DNA of 21,945 bases from CAZADS01 sp964483985. GTDB taxonomy: Bacteria > Pseudomonadota > Alphaproteobacteria > Thalassobaculales > Thalassobaculaceae. A program made the translations under genes and the position numbers. Location of the stretch: positions 1-21,945 of the forward strand of contig CAZADS010000089.1 of NCBI GenBank assembly GCA_964483985.1, in the 5' to 3' direction. This document shows positions 1 through 8,049 of this stretch, one piece after another; position 1 is the first letter of the stretch; every line of letters begins with the position of its first letter. The notes under the pieces were generated by a model that was not told the origin of the DNA, made no database searches, and saw only the letters and a program-made list of their open reading frames with translations.

Positions 1-620
1 AAGTGGGCTTTGGTGGGACCGATCCACGTAGCGGAAAATTATATGCTTTCTATGAAGCAATAGCTGGTGGATATGGTGGTCGAGCTACTCTGGATGGGCC
101 AGATGCGGTTCAAGCGCATGGACAAAATACAGAAAATGCCCCAATAGAAGAAATTGAAATTAATTATCCAGTTCGCATTACCCGTTATGAATTAATTGAA
201 GAAACAGAGGGTGCCGGACGTCATCGCGGTGGATTGGGTTTGCGGAGGGATTATCTTTTCCCCGACCACTCTACTTCATTTACTATACTTGCGGACCGAG
301 ACCGCTGGGGGCCTTGGGGTTTATTTGATGGGGAATCCGGTTCCAAAGCTAACTTCATTCTGAATCCGGAGCGCGACAATAAGGTATTGAGATCCAAAGT
401 TACGTTACAACTTGAACCGGGAGATGTTATTAGTTTCCAGACATGCGGCGGTGGAGGATACGGCGCACCTAGTGATCGAAATCCACAAGCTGTTCTTACG
501 GATGTGAGGGATGGAAAAATTGGAATCACACGGGCTAGAGAGGTTTATAGAGTTTTGATCGATCCGAAAACGGGGCGAGTCGATGATAAAAAGACTGCTG
601 AGCTTCGGGCTCAATCCTAG
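1..620 (+). CDS. hyuB: Hydantoinase B / N-methylhydantoinase B family protein, C-terminal part (5' cut by window edge)
   Basis: This is the C-terminal ~205 residues of a HyuB/HupB-family subunit; the first complete codon is at base 3 and the frame is open to the edge, so the true start lies outside. Seen: the family's glycine-rich GGYGGRA stretch, an NTENAPIEEIE segment, the GRHRGGLGLRRDY block and the terminal CGGGGYGAPSDR motif followed by the usual DVRDGKI tail. Known for the family: HyuB pairs with an ASKHA-type HyuA to open hydantoin, 5-oxoproline or related lactam rings with ATP; the cytoplasmic complex is often encoded as hyuA-hyuB. Here the next gene downstream on the same strand is a zinc-binding protein, and a hyuA lies 2.85 kb further on, so this subunit's partner may be upstream of the window or that distant hyuA. 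The family call is strong. The exact substrate cannot be read from the sequence. Confidence 0.9.
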   Translation, partial: VGFGGTDPRSGKLYAFYEAIAGGYGGRATLDGPDAVQAHGQNTENAPIEEIEINYPVRITRYELIEETEGAGRHRGGLGLRRDYLFPDHSTSFTILADRDRWGPWGLFDGESGSKANFILNPERDNKVLRSKVTLQLEPGDVISFQTCGGGGYGAPSDRNPQAVLTDVRDGKIGITRAREVYRVLIDPKTGRVDDKKTAELRAQS

Positions 621-736
621 TTAAACGATATAAATTCAGAAGCTTATTTGTTAGTTTTCTTATAAAGTCCTATTTTTTCAAGTTGTCTCCAAAACCAATT
701 CAAGCGGACATAGGGATGCAATAACTCGAACCTATA

Positions 737-773
737 AGAGATAGATAAAATTTGTATACTTATCACTATCTCT
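737..773. terminator. Inverted repeat between convergent genes, probable bidirectional terminator
   Basis: AGAGATAG (737-744) is exactly mirrored by CTATCTCT (766-773). An inner ATAA/TTAT pairing extends the stem across a small bulge. It lies between the 3' ends of the hyuB-like gene (+) and the outer-membrane protein gene (-), where a terminator serving both strands would be expected. There is no long T tract, so this rests on position and symmetry. Confidence 0.4.
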
Positions 774-812
774 GTTGTGTTGATTTAACCGCCGTTGCGT
801 AGAGTTTTCATT

Positions 813-1958
813 TTAAAATTCATAACTGTAAGTTACTAGCGCGCCAACGCGATCGCTTTCTTCATTTTCTTCGTCGGCTCGCTTATAGCCCAAATCCAAT
901 CCAATCCCATTGGAAAACGTATAACCGGCGGAGATTTGAAAGATGTGGCCATTGTGACTTTCATCTTCCTCATCGGCATCGTTTTCAATATAGGTATAGG
1001 AAGTTCCAAGCTTCCAATTTTTATAATTAATACCTAAAGCGAGTGTGCTATAGCTTCTGTCATGTGCTGCCTCTCCACCGAGGTGATCTATCGCCATATA
1101 TTCAGTCACTAATTTTGCGTCAAAATCTTTAGAGAGTATGTGCTGGTATCCCAAAGAACCCGAATAACGGACCTCATCTTGTTCGTTGCCAGTTCCGGCG
1201 GCCTGTTTTGCATAACCGATGCGATAGGAGAGGCCTTCTGCGATATTATTAGTGAAGGAGTAAAAATCATCGCCACCTAAAGATACCGCAAAGGATGATA
1301 GGTCCTCGGTGTTGGAAAGACCACCATCTCCCTTACTGGTGTGACCTCGCTGAAACAAAATTGAGTCACTCAACGCTGTGGTATCTGTAAAAAATGTACT
1401 AAGGTTCAGAGTGTGTTTTCCCAAGTTATCCGCGTCGTGATTTAGTTCTGCTCCCAGGCCAATGCGTTCACGGATTAAGTATCCTTCGATAACCTGATAG
1501 CCGTAAATACCAGGGAATTTATGATAATCAAATCCGACAATCGGATTGAATTTTCCGGCATATATTGAATAGTGTTCATTATCAAAATTTATAGTTAAAT
1601 GTTCGATAAGTAGTGGATGGTCATCAAAAACTTTATCGCCTCCCGGACTCTCGGAACCTTCTCCGCCGTGCCCGTGTGCATGCCCAGCGGGCTCACCCTC
1701 TAATTTGAGATTCGAATTTATTGAAAACTTTGGGCTTACTTTTACGCCCAGTTCTAGGTGCGAATGACTATACAATTCATCAAATTCCTCGTCCGCTTCT
1801 TCTGAGTCAACAATGCGATCTACATGGACGCGAACATCAAGATGACTATAAAATTTCTTTTTACCCTTAGAATGTGCGCTGTGATCGTGGTCACCAGCCG
1901 CATATGCGGGACTGCTCAACAAAATTATAGCAGCGACTGATAGTAATTTAAGTTTCAT
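813..1958 (-). CDS. Histidine-rich outer-membrane beta-barrel (porin-like) protein, probably Zur-regulated
   Basis: A 381-residue exported protein. Residues 1-20 form a classic Sec signal peptide (MKLKLLSV, then a hydrophobic core, cleavage near AYA/AGD). The mature N-terminus is His/Asp-rich (DHDHSAHS), and a second cluster (GHAHGHGG) lies in an acidic loop near residue 95. The rest alternates polar and aromatic/hydrophobic residues as in transmembrane beta-strands, with many acidic turns, and ends in YSYEF; a terminal aromatic residue is the usual BAM recognition signal. It has no TonB box or plug, so it is not a ZnuD-type receptor. It is divergent from the zinc-binding protein gene, with a Zur-box match 37 bp upstream of its ATG. 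I infer a zinc-responsive outer-membrane channel or metal-capturing porin. Outer-membrane location is well supported; the zinc role rests on context and histidines. Confidence 0.8.
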   Translation of the reverse strand: MKLKLLSVAAIILLSSPAYAAGDHDHSAHSKGKKKFYSHLDVRVHVDRIVDSEEADEEFDELYSHSHLELGVKVSPKFSINSNLKLEGEPAGHAHGHGGEGSESPGGDKVFDDHPLLIEHLTINFDNEHYSIYAGKFNPIVGFDYHKFPGIYGYQVIEGYLIRERIGLGAELNHDADNLGKHTLNLSTFFTDTTALSDSILFQRGHTSKGDGGLSNTEDLSSFAVSLGGDDFYSFTNNIAEGLSYRIGYAKQAAGTGNEQDEVRYSGSLGYQHILSKDFDAKLVTEYMAIDHLGGEAAHDRSYSTLALGINYKNWKLGTSYTYIENDADEEDESHNGHIFQISAGYTFSNGIGLDLGYKRADEENEESDRVGALVTYSYEF

Positions 1959-1994
1959 CGTTATCTCTCTTGGATCAATATTGAGTTTAAAACC

Positions 1995-2017
1995 GAAATG
2001 TTATAACATAACATTAA
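1995..2017. promoter_or_regulatory. Zur (zinc uptake regulator) operator between divergent zinc genes
   Basis: AATGTTAT (1997-2004) and ATAACATT (2008-2015) form a perfect 8-bp inverted repeat around AAC. The left half with its flank, GAAATGTTAT, matches the left half of the published E. coli Zur consensus (GAAATGTTATA-N-TATAACATTTC) at all ten positions, and the right half matches at eight of ten. It lies in the 104-bp gap between the porin-like gene (-) and the znuA-like gene (+), placed to repress both when zinc is replete. No zur gene is in the window. Confidence 0.85.
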
Positions 2018-2062
2018 TAGATATAGAATTTTCGTTTCTAAAATCAAGTGTCAGGAACTGTC

Positions 2063-3013
2063 ATGAGTTTAAAGAGTGTAGCATTAGTTTTGGTACTGTT
2101 CGGGTTTTCGATTTCTGGCGCACAAGCGTCGGAAACCGCGGGTATAGTTGTAACCATAAAACCTCTGCACTCACTTGTTAGTGGCGTTATGGGAGATACG
2201 GGTAGTGCGACACTTTTGGTTGCCGGCGCTTCATCTCCACATGGTTTTCAATTTAAACCTTCCCAGATGAAGCTGTTGCACAAAGCAAAGTTAGTTTTTT
2301 ATATTGGAGATAATTTTGAGACATTTCTTAAGGATGCGTTTGAAATCATACCAAGGCATGTTGTAAAAGCACCTGTGTCGAAAAAAGCTAAGTTAAGGTT
2401 ACTTCCTTTGCGGAAAGGTGGTGTTTGGGAAGAGGATCAGCACGAAGGTCACAATCATGCAGAGCACCAACATGAAGAGGAACATGGTGATGACGCGGTT
2501 CGCGACATGCACGTATGGCTTGACCCAGGTAACGCTAGTCGAATCATTAGTGCGATCACAAAAGAATTAGGCGCCCTCTATCCAGAGAACCGAACTGTCT
2601 ATAAAGCTAACGCACGAGACTATATTGAGAAAATCGCTAGTCTAAATCTTGAGTTGACAGCCTCGCTTGCCAACGTCAAGGAAAAACCGTTTATTGTTTT
2701 CCACGATGGGTATCAATATTTTGAACGACACTATGGTCTTAGAGCGGCTGGTTCGATCACACTTGATCCTCATGAATTTCCATCACCAAATCGTATAAAA
2801 GAAATCCGGGAAAAGCTTAAGCAAACTTCGACTGTATGCATTTTTCGTGAGCCGCAATTTTCTAATCGTTTAATTAAAACAATCACTGAAGGGACATCCG
2901 CGAAACATGGAATACTCGACCCGCTAGGAGCAAGGATTGATGATGGTCCAATGCTCTATTTCAAACTCATGCGTGACATGGCAGATAATTTTAAACAATG
3001 TTTAAGTTTCTGA
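2063..3013 (+). CDS. znuA: Zinc ABC transporter periplasmic binding protein, ZnuA-like
   Basis: Cluster A-I (ZnuA/TroA) metal-binding protein, 316 residues from ATG 2063. That ATG is preferred over GTG 2048 because AGGA sits 6 bases before it and it opens directly into the signal peptide (MSLKSVALVLVL, cleavage near AQA/SET). Expected ligands are visible: the His of SSPHGF (~60), of MHVWLDP (~150), of VFHDGYQYF (~214), and an acidic residue near the C-terminus. Between the first two lies a His/Glu/Asp-rich loop (~125-145: HEGHNHAEHQHEEEH) typical of zinc-specific rather than manganese-specific members. It binds Zn(II) in the periplasm and delivers it to a ZnuBC transporter. No znuB or znuC follows, so the permease and ATPase must be elsewhere. 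Transcription probably starts next to the Zur box ~45 bp upstream. The zinc-binding call is strong. Confidence 0.93.
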   Translation: MSLKSVALVLVLFGFSISGAQASETAGIVVTIKPLHSLVSGVMGDTGSATLLVAGASSPHGFQFKPSQMKLLHKAKLVFYIGDNFETFLKDAFEIIPRHVVKAPVSKKAKLRLLPLRKGGVWEEDQHEGHNHAEHQHEEEHGDDAVRDMHVWLDPGNASRIISAITKELGALYPENRTVYKANARDYIEKIASLNLELTASLANVKEKPFIVFHDGYQYFERHYGLRAAGSITLDPHEFPSPNRIKEIREKLKQTSTVCIFREPQFSNRLIKTITEGTSAKHGILDPLGARIDDGPMLYFKLMRDMADNFKQCLSF

Positions 3014-3472
3014 TTACGTAAATACCGATAATATTTTCCGCTTAGGACTTAGGTCAGTAAAAAGCTCAATCGACTGTAGCGAATAGTATTTACATGGTAT
3101 TCCAGCCGTTTTTGTTCCATTTAGACAATTTTTGTTAGCGTAAAAAGCCTTAGTTGGCTCAAAGTTGGATTATGAGACGGTAACTGATACCGGTTGAAAT
3201 GATTTATTCCACTTGTAACAAGTACTCATGAGGCTTGATCTAAATGCTGAATTCATATGATAAGATCAAAATGATGAAGCTTAAAGATTGGATGCCAGCT
3301 GGCTGACTGATTGCTCTTGCCGGTATAGCAAGCGTTGTAATACTCTCATAGGGGTACACACGGATACGGATTATGGCGCAGAAGATTCAGGATTATTTTT
3401 GATTAGAAATGATTGGAAGGGAAAATAGTAGTGATACTAGAGTGTCCATTACTGTTTTGTAAAAGTTTCTAA
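3014..3472. other. 459-bp intergenic stretch with a possible small decayed membrane ORF
   Basis: No intact gene is visible between znuA and hyuA. From ATG 3271 a frame reads MMKLKDWMPAG, stop (TGA), LIALAGIASVVILS, stop (TAG), then GYTRIRIMAQKIQDYF, stop. Read through the stops, this resembles a short N-terminal hydrophobic segment, so it may be the relic of a small membrane or exported protein; no family is recognised. ACTTGTAACAAGT (3211-3223) is a short palindrome of unknown meaning. No rho-independent terminator is obvious after znuA. The last ~100 bases must hold the hyuA promoter and leader, but no convincing -35/-10 pair was found. Confidence 0.35.
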
Positions 3473-5578
3473 GTGGTTGACCAAAAATACAGAATTGGCG
3501 TGGATATAGGCGGCACATTTACTGATGCCACTTTAATTAACGAAAATACTGGTGAAATCAAGGTAGCTAAAACACCTTCGACACCACAAGATCCTTCACT
3601 GGGTTTTATGGCTGTAGTGCACGATATATTGGAATCTAACAAAGTTGATCCAGCCAATATCACATTTCTTGTGCATGCAACGACGGTAGCGACCAATGCC
3701 ATTATTGAAGGTAAAATGGCCAGAACAGGATTTATAACAACGGATGGTTTTAGCGATATGCTGGAAATAGGAAGGCAAACAAGACCATCGCTTTACGATT
3801 TGCAATTTGAGAAACTGCCGCCTTTAGTGCCCCGATATTTGTGTTGCGGAGTAACAGAGCGGCTGGATTCATCAGGTAAAATCCTTTTGCCACTGGATGT
3901 TGACGAGGCTAGACGTATCGCTCAGAAACTTCGGAGTGAAAAAGTTGAGTCCATCGCGATCTGTCTATTACACGCTTATCTCAATCCGACTCATGAACAG
4001 CAGATTGCCCAGGTTATTAAAGAAACTTTCCCTGACGTTCATCTATCTCTTTCGTCTGAAGTTGCGCCTGAGTTCCGAGAATATTCCCGTGCTAGCACGA
4101 CTGTTATAAATGCTGGAATTCGACCCGTCGTAGCTCGGTATCTTGGGCGCATAGAAACTCAATTACGGAGAGAAAACCTAACTGCTGAGTTGCTACTCAT
4201 GCAGAGTGGTGGTGGGGTTTACACATTTGCTGAGGCTATAAATAAACCAGTATTTATGGTTGAATCTGGTCCGGCGGCAGGTGTTGTCTCGGCAGCTTAT
4301 TTAGGTGAAACGTTGAATAAGAAAGACGTTATTTCTTTTGATATGGGCGGTACGACTGCGAAGGTGGGACTTATCCAAAACGGCGCACCAAAGGTAACTA
4401 AGGATTACGAAGTCGGTACTCAAGCTGGATCAGGGTTTGGGTCTCAAAGGGGTGCCGGTTATCCCATACGTACGCCTGTAATCGATCTCGTGGAAATAGG
4501 GGCCGGCGGTGGGTCGATAGCTTGGATTGACTCAGGTGGAATCCTCCGGGTGGGGCCAAGGAGTGCAGGCGCTTTCCCTGGTCCCGTTTGCTATAAAAAA
4601 GGGGGTTATGAGCCAACCATCACAGATGCAAATATAGTCCTTGGCAGGATTCAGGAAGATTTTTTTCTTGGTGGTAGAATGAAATTAGATAAAAAAGCGG
4701 CTTATGATGCGATACAAGATCGATGCGCTCGCCATTTGGGACTTGACGTGGTTGAAACAGCGTACGGTATTATTGAAATTGCAAATGCTGCGATGGTAAA
4801 CGCTATCCGTCTGGTATCAGTTCAGCGCGGCTATGATCCGCGAGACTCAGCGTTGGTTGCTTTTGGAGGAGCAGGCCCCATTCACGCTAATAGATTGGCG
4901 GAGGAAACAGGGATGCCGGTTGTGATAGTGCCAATGAGTCCGGGCACATTTTCTGCATTGGGGCTCTTGGTCACAGATTTAAAACATGAGATGTCCGCAA
5001 CTTGGATAGAAAGGATCGACCGTATAGATTTTCCCTCCCTTGAAAAGGCCTTCCAAAGGCTATTGCACGAAGGCACTCAGGCATTGGATAGGGAAGGCGT
5101 TGCTGAGATAGAAAGAGATTTTCAACGTCAAGTAGATATACGGTACGTTGGCCAAAGTCATGAATTGACAGTTTTTTTTCCAGATCATGTTTTGACGCCT
5201 GAGAATATCGGAAAAATCCTAGAAGAATTTTACCTAGAACACGACCGCGCTTACGGGTTCAGTACTAAGGGTGAACCTGTTGAGATTGTCAATTTACGGG
5301 TTACGGCCGTCGGTAGGGTTGCAAAACCCAGCTTACGAAACTTGGTGGGTGCAAAACGAAAATTGGAAAGTGTTCAATTATCCGAGCGATCTGTTTATTT
5401 TTTCGAGAGTAATGGTTATGTGACTTGTCCCTTTTATGATCGCTATAAATTGGTTCCTGGGGATTGTTTAATTGGGCCAGCCATAGTCATAGAATTAGAC
5501 GCCACGACAGTAATTCACCCCGGTTATCAGAGCGTGGTTGACGATAAAGGAAATTTAATTTTAAGTGCAGTGGTTTGA
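3473..5578 (+). CDS. hyuA: Hydantoinase A / 5-oxoprolinase family ATP-dependent subunit
   Basis: A full-length 701-residue HyuA-family protein. An ASKHA ATPase core is visible: the phosphate-1 loop VDIGGTFTD near the N-terminus, the HATTVATNAI segment, SGPAAGVVSA, the phosphate-2 loop DMGGTTAKVG, and FGGAGPIHA followed by MSPGTFSALGLL. The C-terminal third carries the small domain (RYVGQSHELTV, then YGFS). Known: HyuA proteins phosphorylate or activate a cyclic amide or carbonyl and work with HyuB; relatives include acetone carboxylase beta and 5-oxoprolinase. The GTG at 3473 is taken because VDQKYRIGVDIGG is the expected N-terminus; no clear Shine-Dalgarno precedes it. No hyuB follows: the next gene (5621) is convergent. 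The only hyuB in view ends at 620, on the far side of the zinc module. Family certain, substrate unknown. Confidence 0.93.
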   Translation: MVDQKYRIGVDIGGTFTDATLINENTGEIKVAKTPSTPQDPSLGFMAVVHDILESNKVDPANITFLVHATTVATNAIIEGKMARTGFITTDGFSDMLEIGRQTRPSLYDLQFEKLPPLVPRYLCCGVTERLDSSGKILLPLDVDEARRIAQKLRSEKVESIAICLLHAYLNPTHEQQIAQVIKETFPDVHLSLSSEVAPEFREYSRASTTVINAGIRPVVARYLGRIETQLRRENLTAELLLMQSGGGVYTFAEAINKPVFMVESGPAAGVVSAAYLGETLNKKDVISFDMGGTTAKVGLIQNGAPKVTKDYEVGTQAGSGFGSQRGAGYPIRTPVIDLVEIGAGGGSIAWIDSGGILRVGPRSAGAFPGPVCYKKGGYEPTITDANIVLGRIQEDFFLGGRMKLDKKAAYDAIQDRCARHLGLDVVETAYGIIEIANAAMVNAIRLVSVQRGYDPRDSALVAFGGAGPIHANRLAEETGMPVVIVPMSPGTFSALGLLVTDLKHEMSATWIERIDRIDFPSLEKAFQRLLHEGTQALDREGVAEIERDFQRQVDIRYVGQSHELTVFFPDHVLTPENIGKILEEFYLEHDRAYGFSTKGEPVEIVNLRVTAVGRVAKPSLRNLVGAKRKLESVQLSERSVYFFESNGYVTCPFYDRYKLVPGDCLIGPAIVIELDATTVIHPGYQSVVDDKGNLILSAVV

Positions 5579-5620
5579 TCAACTTATTATCGACGCTACG
5601 TTTTTTTGAGAATAGGTTAA

Positions 5621-7480
5621 TTAAACGACTTCTGGCCTGTATTTATTTGATGGTACAAATCCAGTTTGAAGTGGATCGCGTGGTTCGCTTACCCAGAGCT
5701 GACGATTCGGGTGCATACCTGCTCCCAAGGTTGCAGACACTGCCGACTGTCGCATTCGATTGAGTAATCTTGTATCAACTTCGCCGACAGATGGATGTAT
5801 CCCGTTATTCGTATCTACGGTTTTTTGCCAATTTTTCTTGCGGGTATTCAAAACTTCTTCTTCCAAGAGCTGGGTACAGTTTATCTCATTTTTGTTTAGA
5901 TCAATAACAATTTCATCGCCGTTCTCTATAAAAGCAATTTCCCCACCTAACGCTGCTTCTGGGCCAACATGTCCGATTACAAGCCCAACAGAGCCGCCGG
6001 AAAATCGACCATCGGTCATTAAACCCACTACGATGCTATTTTCCCTGCATAATGTCGTTATTCTTGACGTGGAATCGAGCATTTCAGGCATGCCGGGAGC
6101 CCCACTTGGCCCTTCATAGCGAACTATCACCATATCATTATTCTCGAAGATATGTGGCTCGTTTTCAAGCGAAGATAGAAGGTTGCGTTCACCATCAAAG
6201 ACTCTGGCTTTTCCTTTAAATATATTGTCTTCTAGCCCGGCTTCGACACCAGCGAGCTTCAATACAGCGCTAAAATCCTTAGAAAGATTGCCTCCAAGGA
6301 CTCTCAGGCCTCCTGTTGGTTTGTAAGGTTTCTCGACCGTATAAATTACTATGCCGTCTGGGCCTGATGGGCTGAGGCGTTCAATCTGCTCTTTAAGTGT
6401 TTCACCCGTACAGGTAATTGTATCACCATTCAACAATCCAGCATCAAGTAATTCTTTTACGATAACTTGGACCCCTCCTTTTTCGTCTATATCTACCATT
6501 GAATACCTACCAAAAGGTCTAGCATCAATTAAAACCGGCACTACGTACTGCGACAGATGGTTAAATTCTTCGGGAGACATTATATCCTGCGCAAAGTTTT
6601 TAAAACCTGCTGCCCTAGCAATCTCCGGTCCATGCAGGAGAACGTTCGTCGAACCTCCAATCGCCATAGACACAATCATCGCATTGCGGATCGAATCACG
6701 GTTAACAATATCCCTCGGTAATATTTGAGCATCAATCATGCCCTTTAAATAATTAATAAGCTGATCTGGGAACTGTTTCAGGCGACGGCTATCATCGGAT
6801 GGAGGCGCAATCATATGAAGAGGTTCCATTCCCACAACACCGATAAATGTCTGCATCGTATTGTATGTAAACATACCACCGCAGCTACCAAAGCCGGGGC
6901 AAGCCTCACATGCAATCCTCTTCTTTAATTCTTCATCATCGTGCCCCCCCAATTGAAAGCCCGTAATGATATCTATTGGCTCCTTCGTTACTGAGTCTGT
7001 GCCTGGACGAATCGGTCCATCAGACATTATGATTGCGGGTCTATTGTGTTCAAGAATGGCGGCAATAGTTCCTACTGGCGGTTTGTCGCATGCGACGACG
7101 GCGATAGTCCCTTCAAGTCCGCTTGCACTTAAATGCTCACAGACGGTATCATGGGTGACTTCCCGGCCGATAAGTGAATATCGCATTTCCCTGGTCCCAT
7201 TGCGCATCCCGTCCGATGTTGCAACGGTATATTCTGGCTGAACTAACCGCATGCGTAATTGATTGTTTCCCCTACCCATTTTCTTTCGAAGTCGTTCTTG
7301 TATAACTTCAACTTTTTGTTGAACGCCTAAGTAACACTGAGAATCACCTTTGTTACCGATAACCCCAATTGACGGTTCATGGATGAGTTCAATATCTGTT
7401 CCTAATTCTCTTGCTATGCCATAGGTTTGGGCATTTCGCCCGGGATTAGTATCTATGAGGACAGTTCTTGAATTTCGCAC
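5621..7480 (-). CDS. IlvD/Edd-family dehydratase ([2Fe-2S] or [4Fe-4S] hydroxy-acid dehydratase)
   Basis: A 619-residue member of the dihydroxyacid/phosphogluconate/sugar-acid dehydratase family, which removes water from 2,3-dihydroxy acids to give 2-keto acids. The three expected cluster cysteines are present: C49 (GDSQC, at the NEITPC position of DHAD), C131 (CDKPPVG) and C200 (GFGSCGGMFTYNTM). The C-terminal domain has TDGRFSGGSVGLVIGHVGPEA, where the Ser of GRFSGG is the proposed catalytic base. The N-terminal half differs from housekeeping IlvD (DGMRNGTREMRYSL instead of DGIAMGHGGM), so a catabolic or sugar-acid role is more likely than branched-chain synthesis. GTG 7480 has GGGGAG 8 bases upstream. 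It is the last gene of a minus-strand set with the CMD and cupin genes, and ends with -PEVV, as the amidohydrolase does. Family certain, substrate open. Confidence 0.9.
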   Translation of the reverse strand: MRNSRTVLIDTNPGRNAQTYGIARELGTDIELIHEPSIGVIGNKGDSQCYLGVQQKVEVIQERLRKKMGRGNNQLRMRLVQPEYTVATSDGMRNGTREMRYSLIGREVTHDTVCEHLSASGLEGTIAVVACDKPPVGTIAAILEHNRPAIIMSDGPIRPGTDSVTKEPIDIITGFQLGGHDDEELKKRIACEACPGFGSCGGMFTYNTMQTFIGVVGMEPLHMIAPPSDDSRRLKQFPDQLINYLKGMIDAQILPRDIVNRDSIRNAMIVSMAIGGSTNVLLHGPEIARAAGFKNFAQDIMSPEEFNHLSQYVVPVLIDARPFGRYSMVDIDEKGGVQVIVKELLDAGLLNGDTITCTGETLKEQIERLSPSGPDGIVIYTVEKPYKPTGGLRVLGGNLSKDFSAVLKLAGVEAGLEDNIFKGKARVFDGERNLLSSLENEPHIFENNDMVIVRYEGPSGAPGMPEMLDSTSRITTLCRENSIVVGLMTDGRFSGGSVGLVIGHVGPEAALGGEIAFIENGDEIVIDLNKNEINCTQLLEEEVLNTRKKNWQKTVDTNNGIHPSVGEVDTRLLNRMRQSAVSATLGAGMHPNRQLWVSEPRDPLQTGFVPSNKYRPEVV

Positions 7481-7584
7481 AACAGTTTCTCCCCATTATT
7501 TATTTCGGGTGTTTATGAGCGGCGATAAAGGTAATAAAGGTACGGCCATGAATCCCTTGATATGATATTTATTCTATTAATAGT

Positions 7585-7616
7585 GGATTTGACTATTGTG
7601 CAAAGCAGTCAAATCC
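7585..7616 (-). terminator. Perfect hairpin overlapping the stop codon of the CMD-family gene
   Basis: GGATTTGACT (7585-7594) and AGTCAAATCC (7607-7616) pair perfectly over 10 bp around a 12-base loop. The TGA stop of the carboxymuconolactone-decarboxylase-family gene (7609-7611) lies inside the stem. There is no U tract after it on the minus strand, so it may be a processing or stability structure between this gene and the IlvD-type gene rather than a classic terminator. Confidence 0.45.
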
Positions 7617-8010
7617 CCATATCGTCAAAAACTTCTTTAGCGACACGAAAAGCCGCCGACGCTGCCGGCGCACCTGCATAAATAGCTGTATGAACAAAGG
7701 CCTCAGCAATTTCGTCTTTAGAGAGGCCATTATTTATAGCACCTCTAACGTGAAGCTTAAGCTCTGTTTCTCGTCCTAGTCCAGTTAACAAACACAAATT
7801 CATGAGGCTTTTTGATTTCCTATCCAAAGTTTCGGAAGTCCAGGTTGTCCCCCAGCCATATTCGATTGCAAATTGTTGAAATCGATGAGTAAAAGGGTCT
7901 TTGGCTGCTACTTCTAGGGAGCGTTTAACGTGCTCCTCACCCAAGACCTCCGTTCGTACTTTTAAGCCCTCTTTAAAAGCTTTTGTTTGATTGAAATTAG
8001 AAGTATCCAT
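7609..8010 (-). CDS. Carboxymuconolactone decarboxylase (CMD/AhpD-fold) family protein
   Basis: 133 residues from ATG 8010. The frame could extend to GTG 8058, but that codon is buried in a 13-bp hairpin and the extra residues do not fit the family. The core is typical of PcaC-like proteins: SKSLMNLCLLTGLGR, ELKLHVRGAINNGLSKDEI, then AIYAGAPAASAAFRVAKEV. Known: 4-carboxymuconolactone decarboxylases act in protocatechuate breakdown, but many paralogues of this all-helical fold serve other reactions. The CxxC of AhpD peroxidase-type members is absent, so a redox role is unlikely. It lies between a cupin gene and an IlvD-type dehydratase on the same strand, with ~130-150-base gaps holding hairpins. 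No other protocatechuate gene (pcaB, pcaD, pcaGH) is nearby, so the specific name is not assigned. Confidence 0.85.
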   Translation of the reverse strand: MDTSNFNQTKAFKEGLKVRTEVLGEEHVKRSLEVAAKDPFTHRFQQFAIEYGWGTTWTSETLDRKSKSLMNLCLLTGLGRETELKLHVRGAINNGLSKDEIAEAFVHTAIYAGAPAASAAFRVAKEVFDDMGI

Positions 8011-8049
8011 TTTTCTGCCATTGGTTTGATATATAGAAGACTTTAGATT

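Noticed and set aside
2048..2062. GTG 2048 as the znuA start
   Set aside because: ATG 2063 has AGGA at proper spacing and begins the signal peptide directly; AGGA would lie inside the gene if GTG were used.
5600..5606. Seven-T run between hyuA and the IlvD-type gene as an intrinsic terminator
   Set aside because: No stable stem precedes the T run on the plus strand.
5579..5763. Short plus-strand frame (62 codons) after hyuA
   Set aside because: It mostly overlaps the 3' end of the IlvD-type gene in antisense and has no protein-like features.
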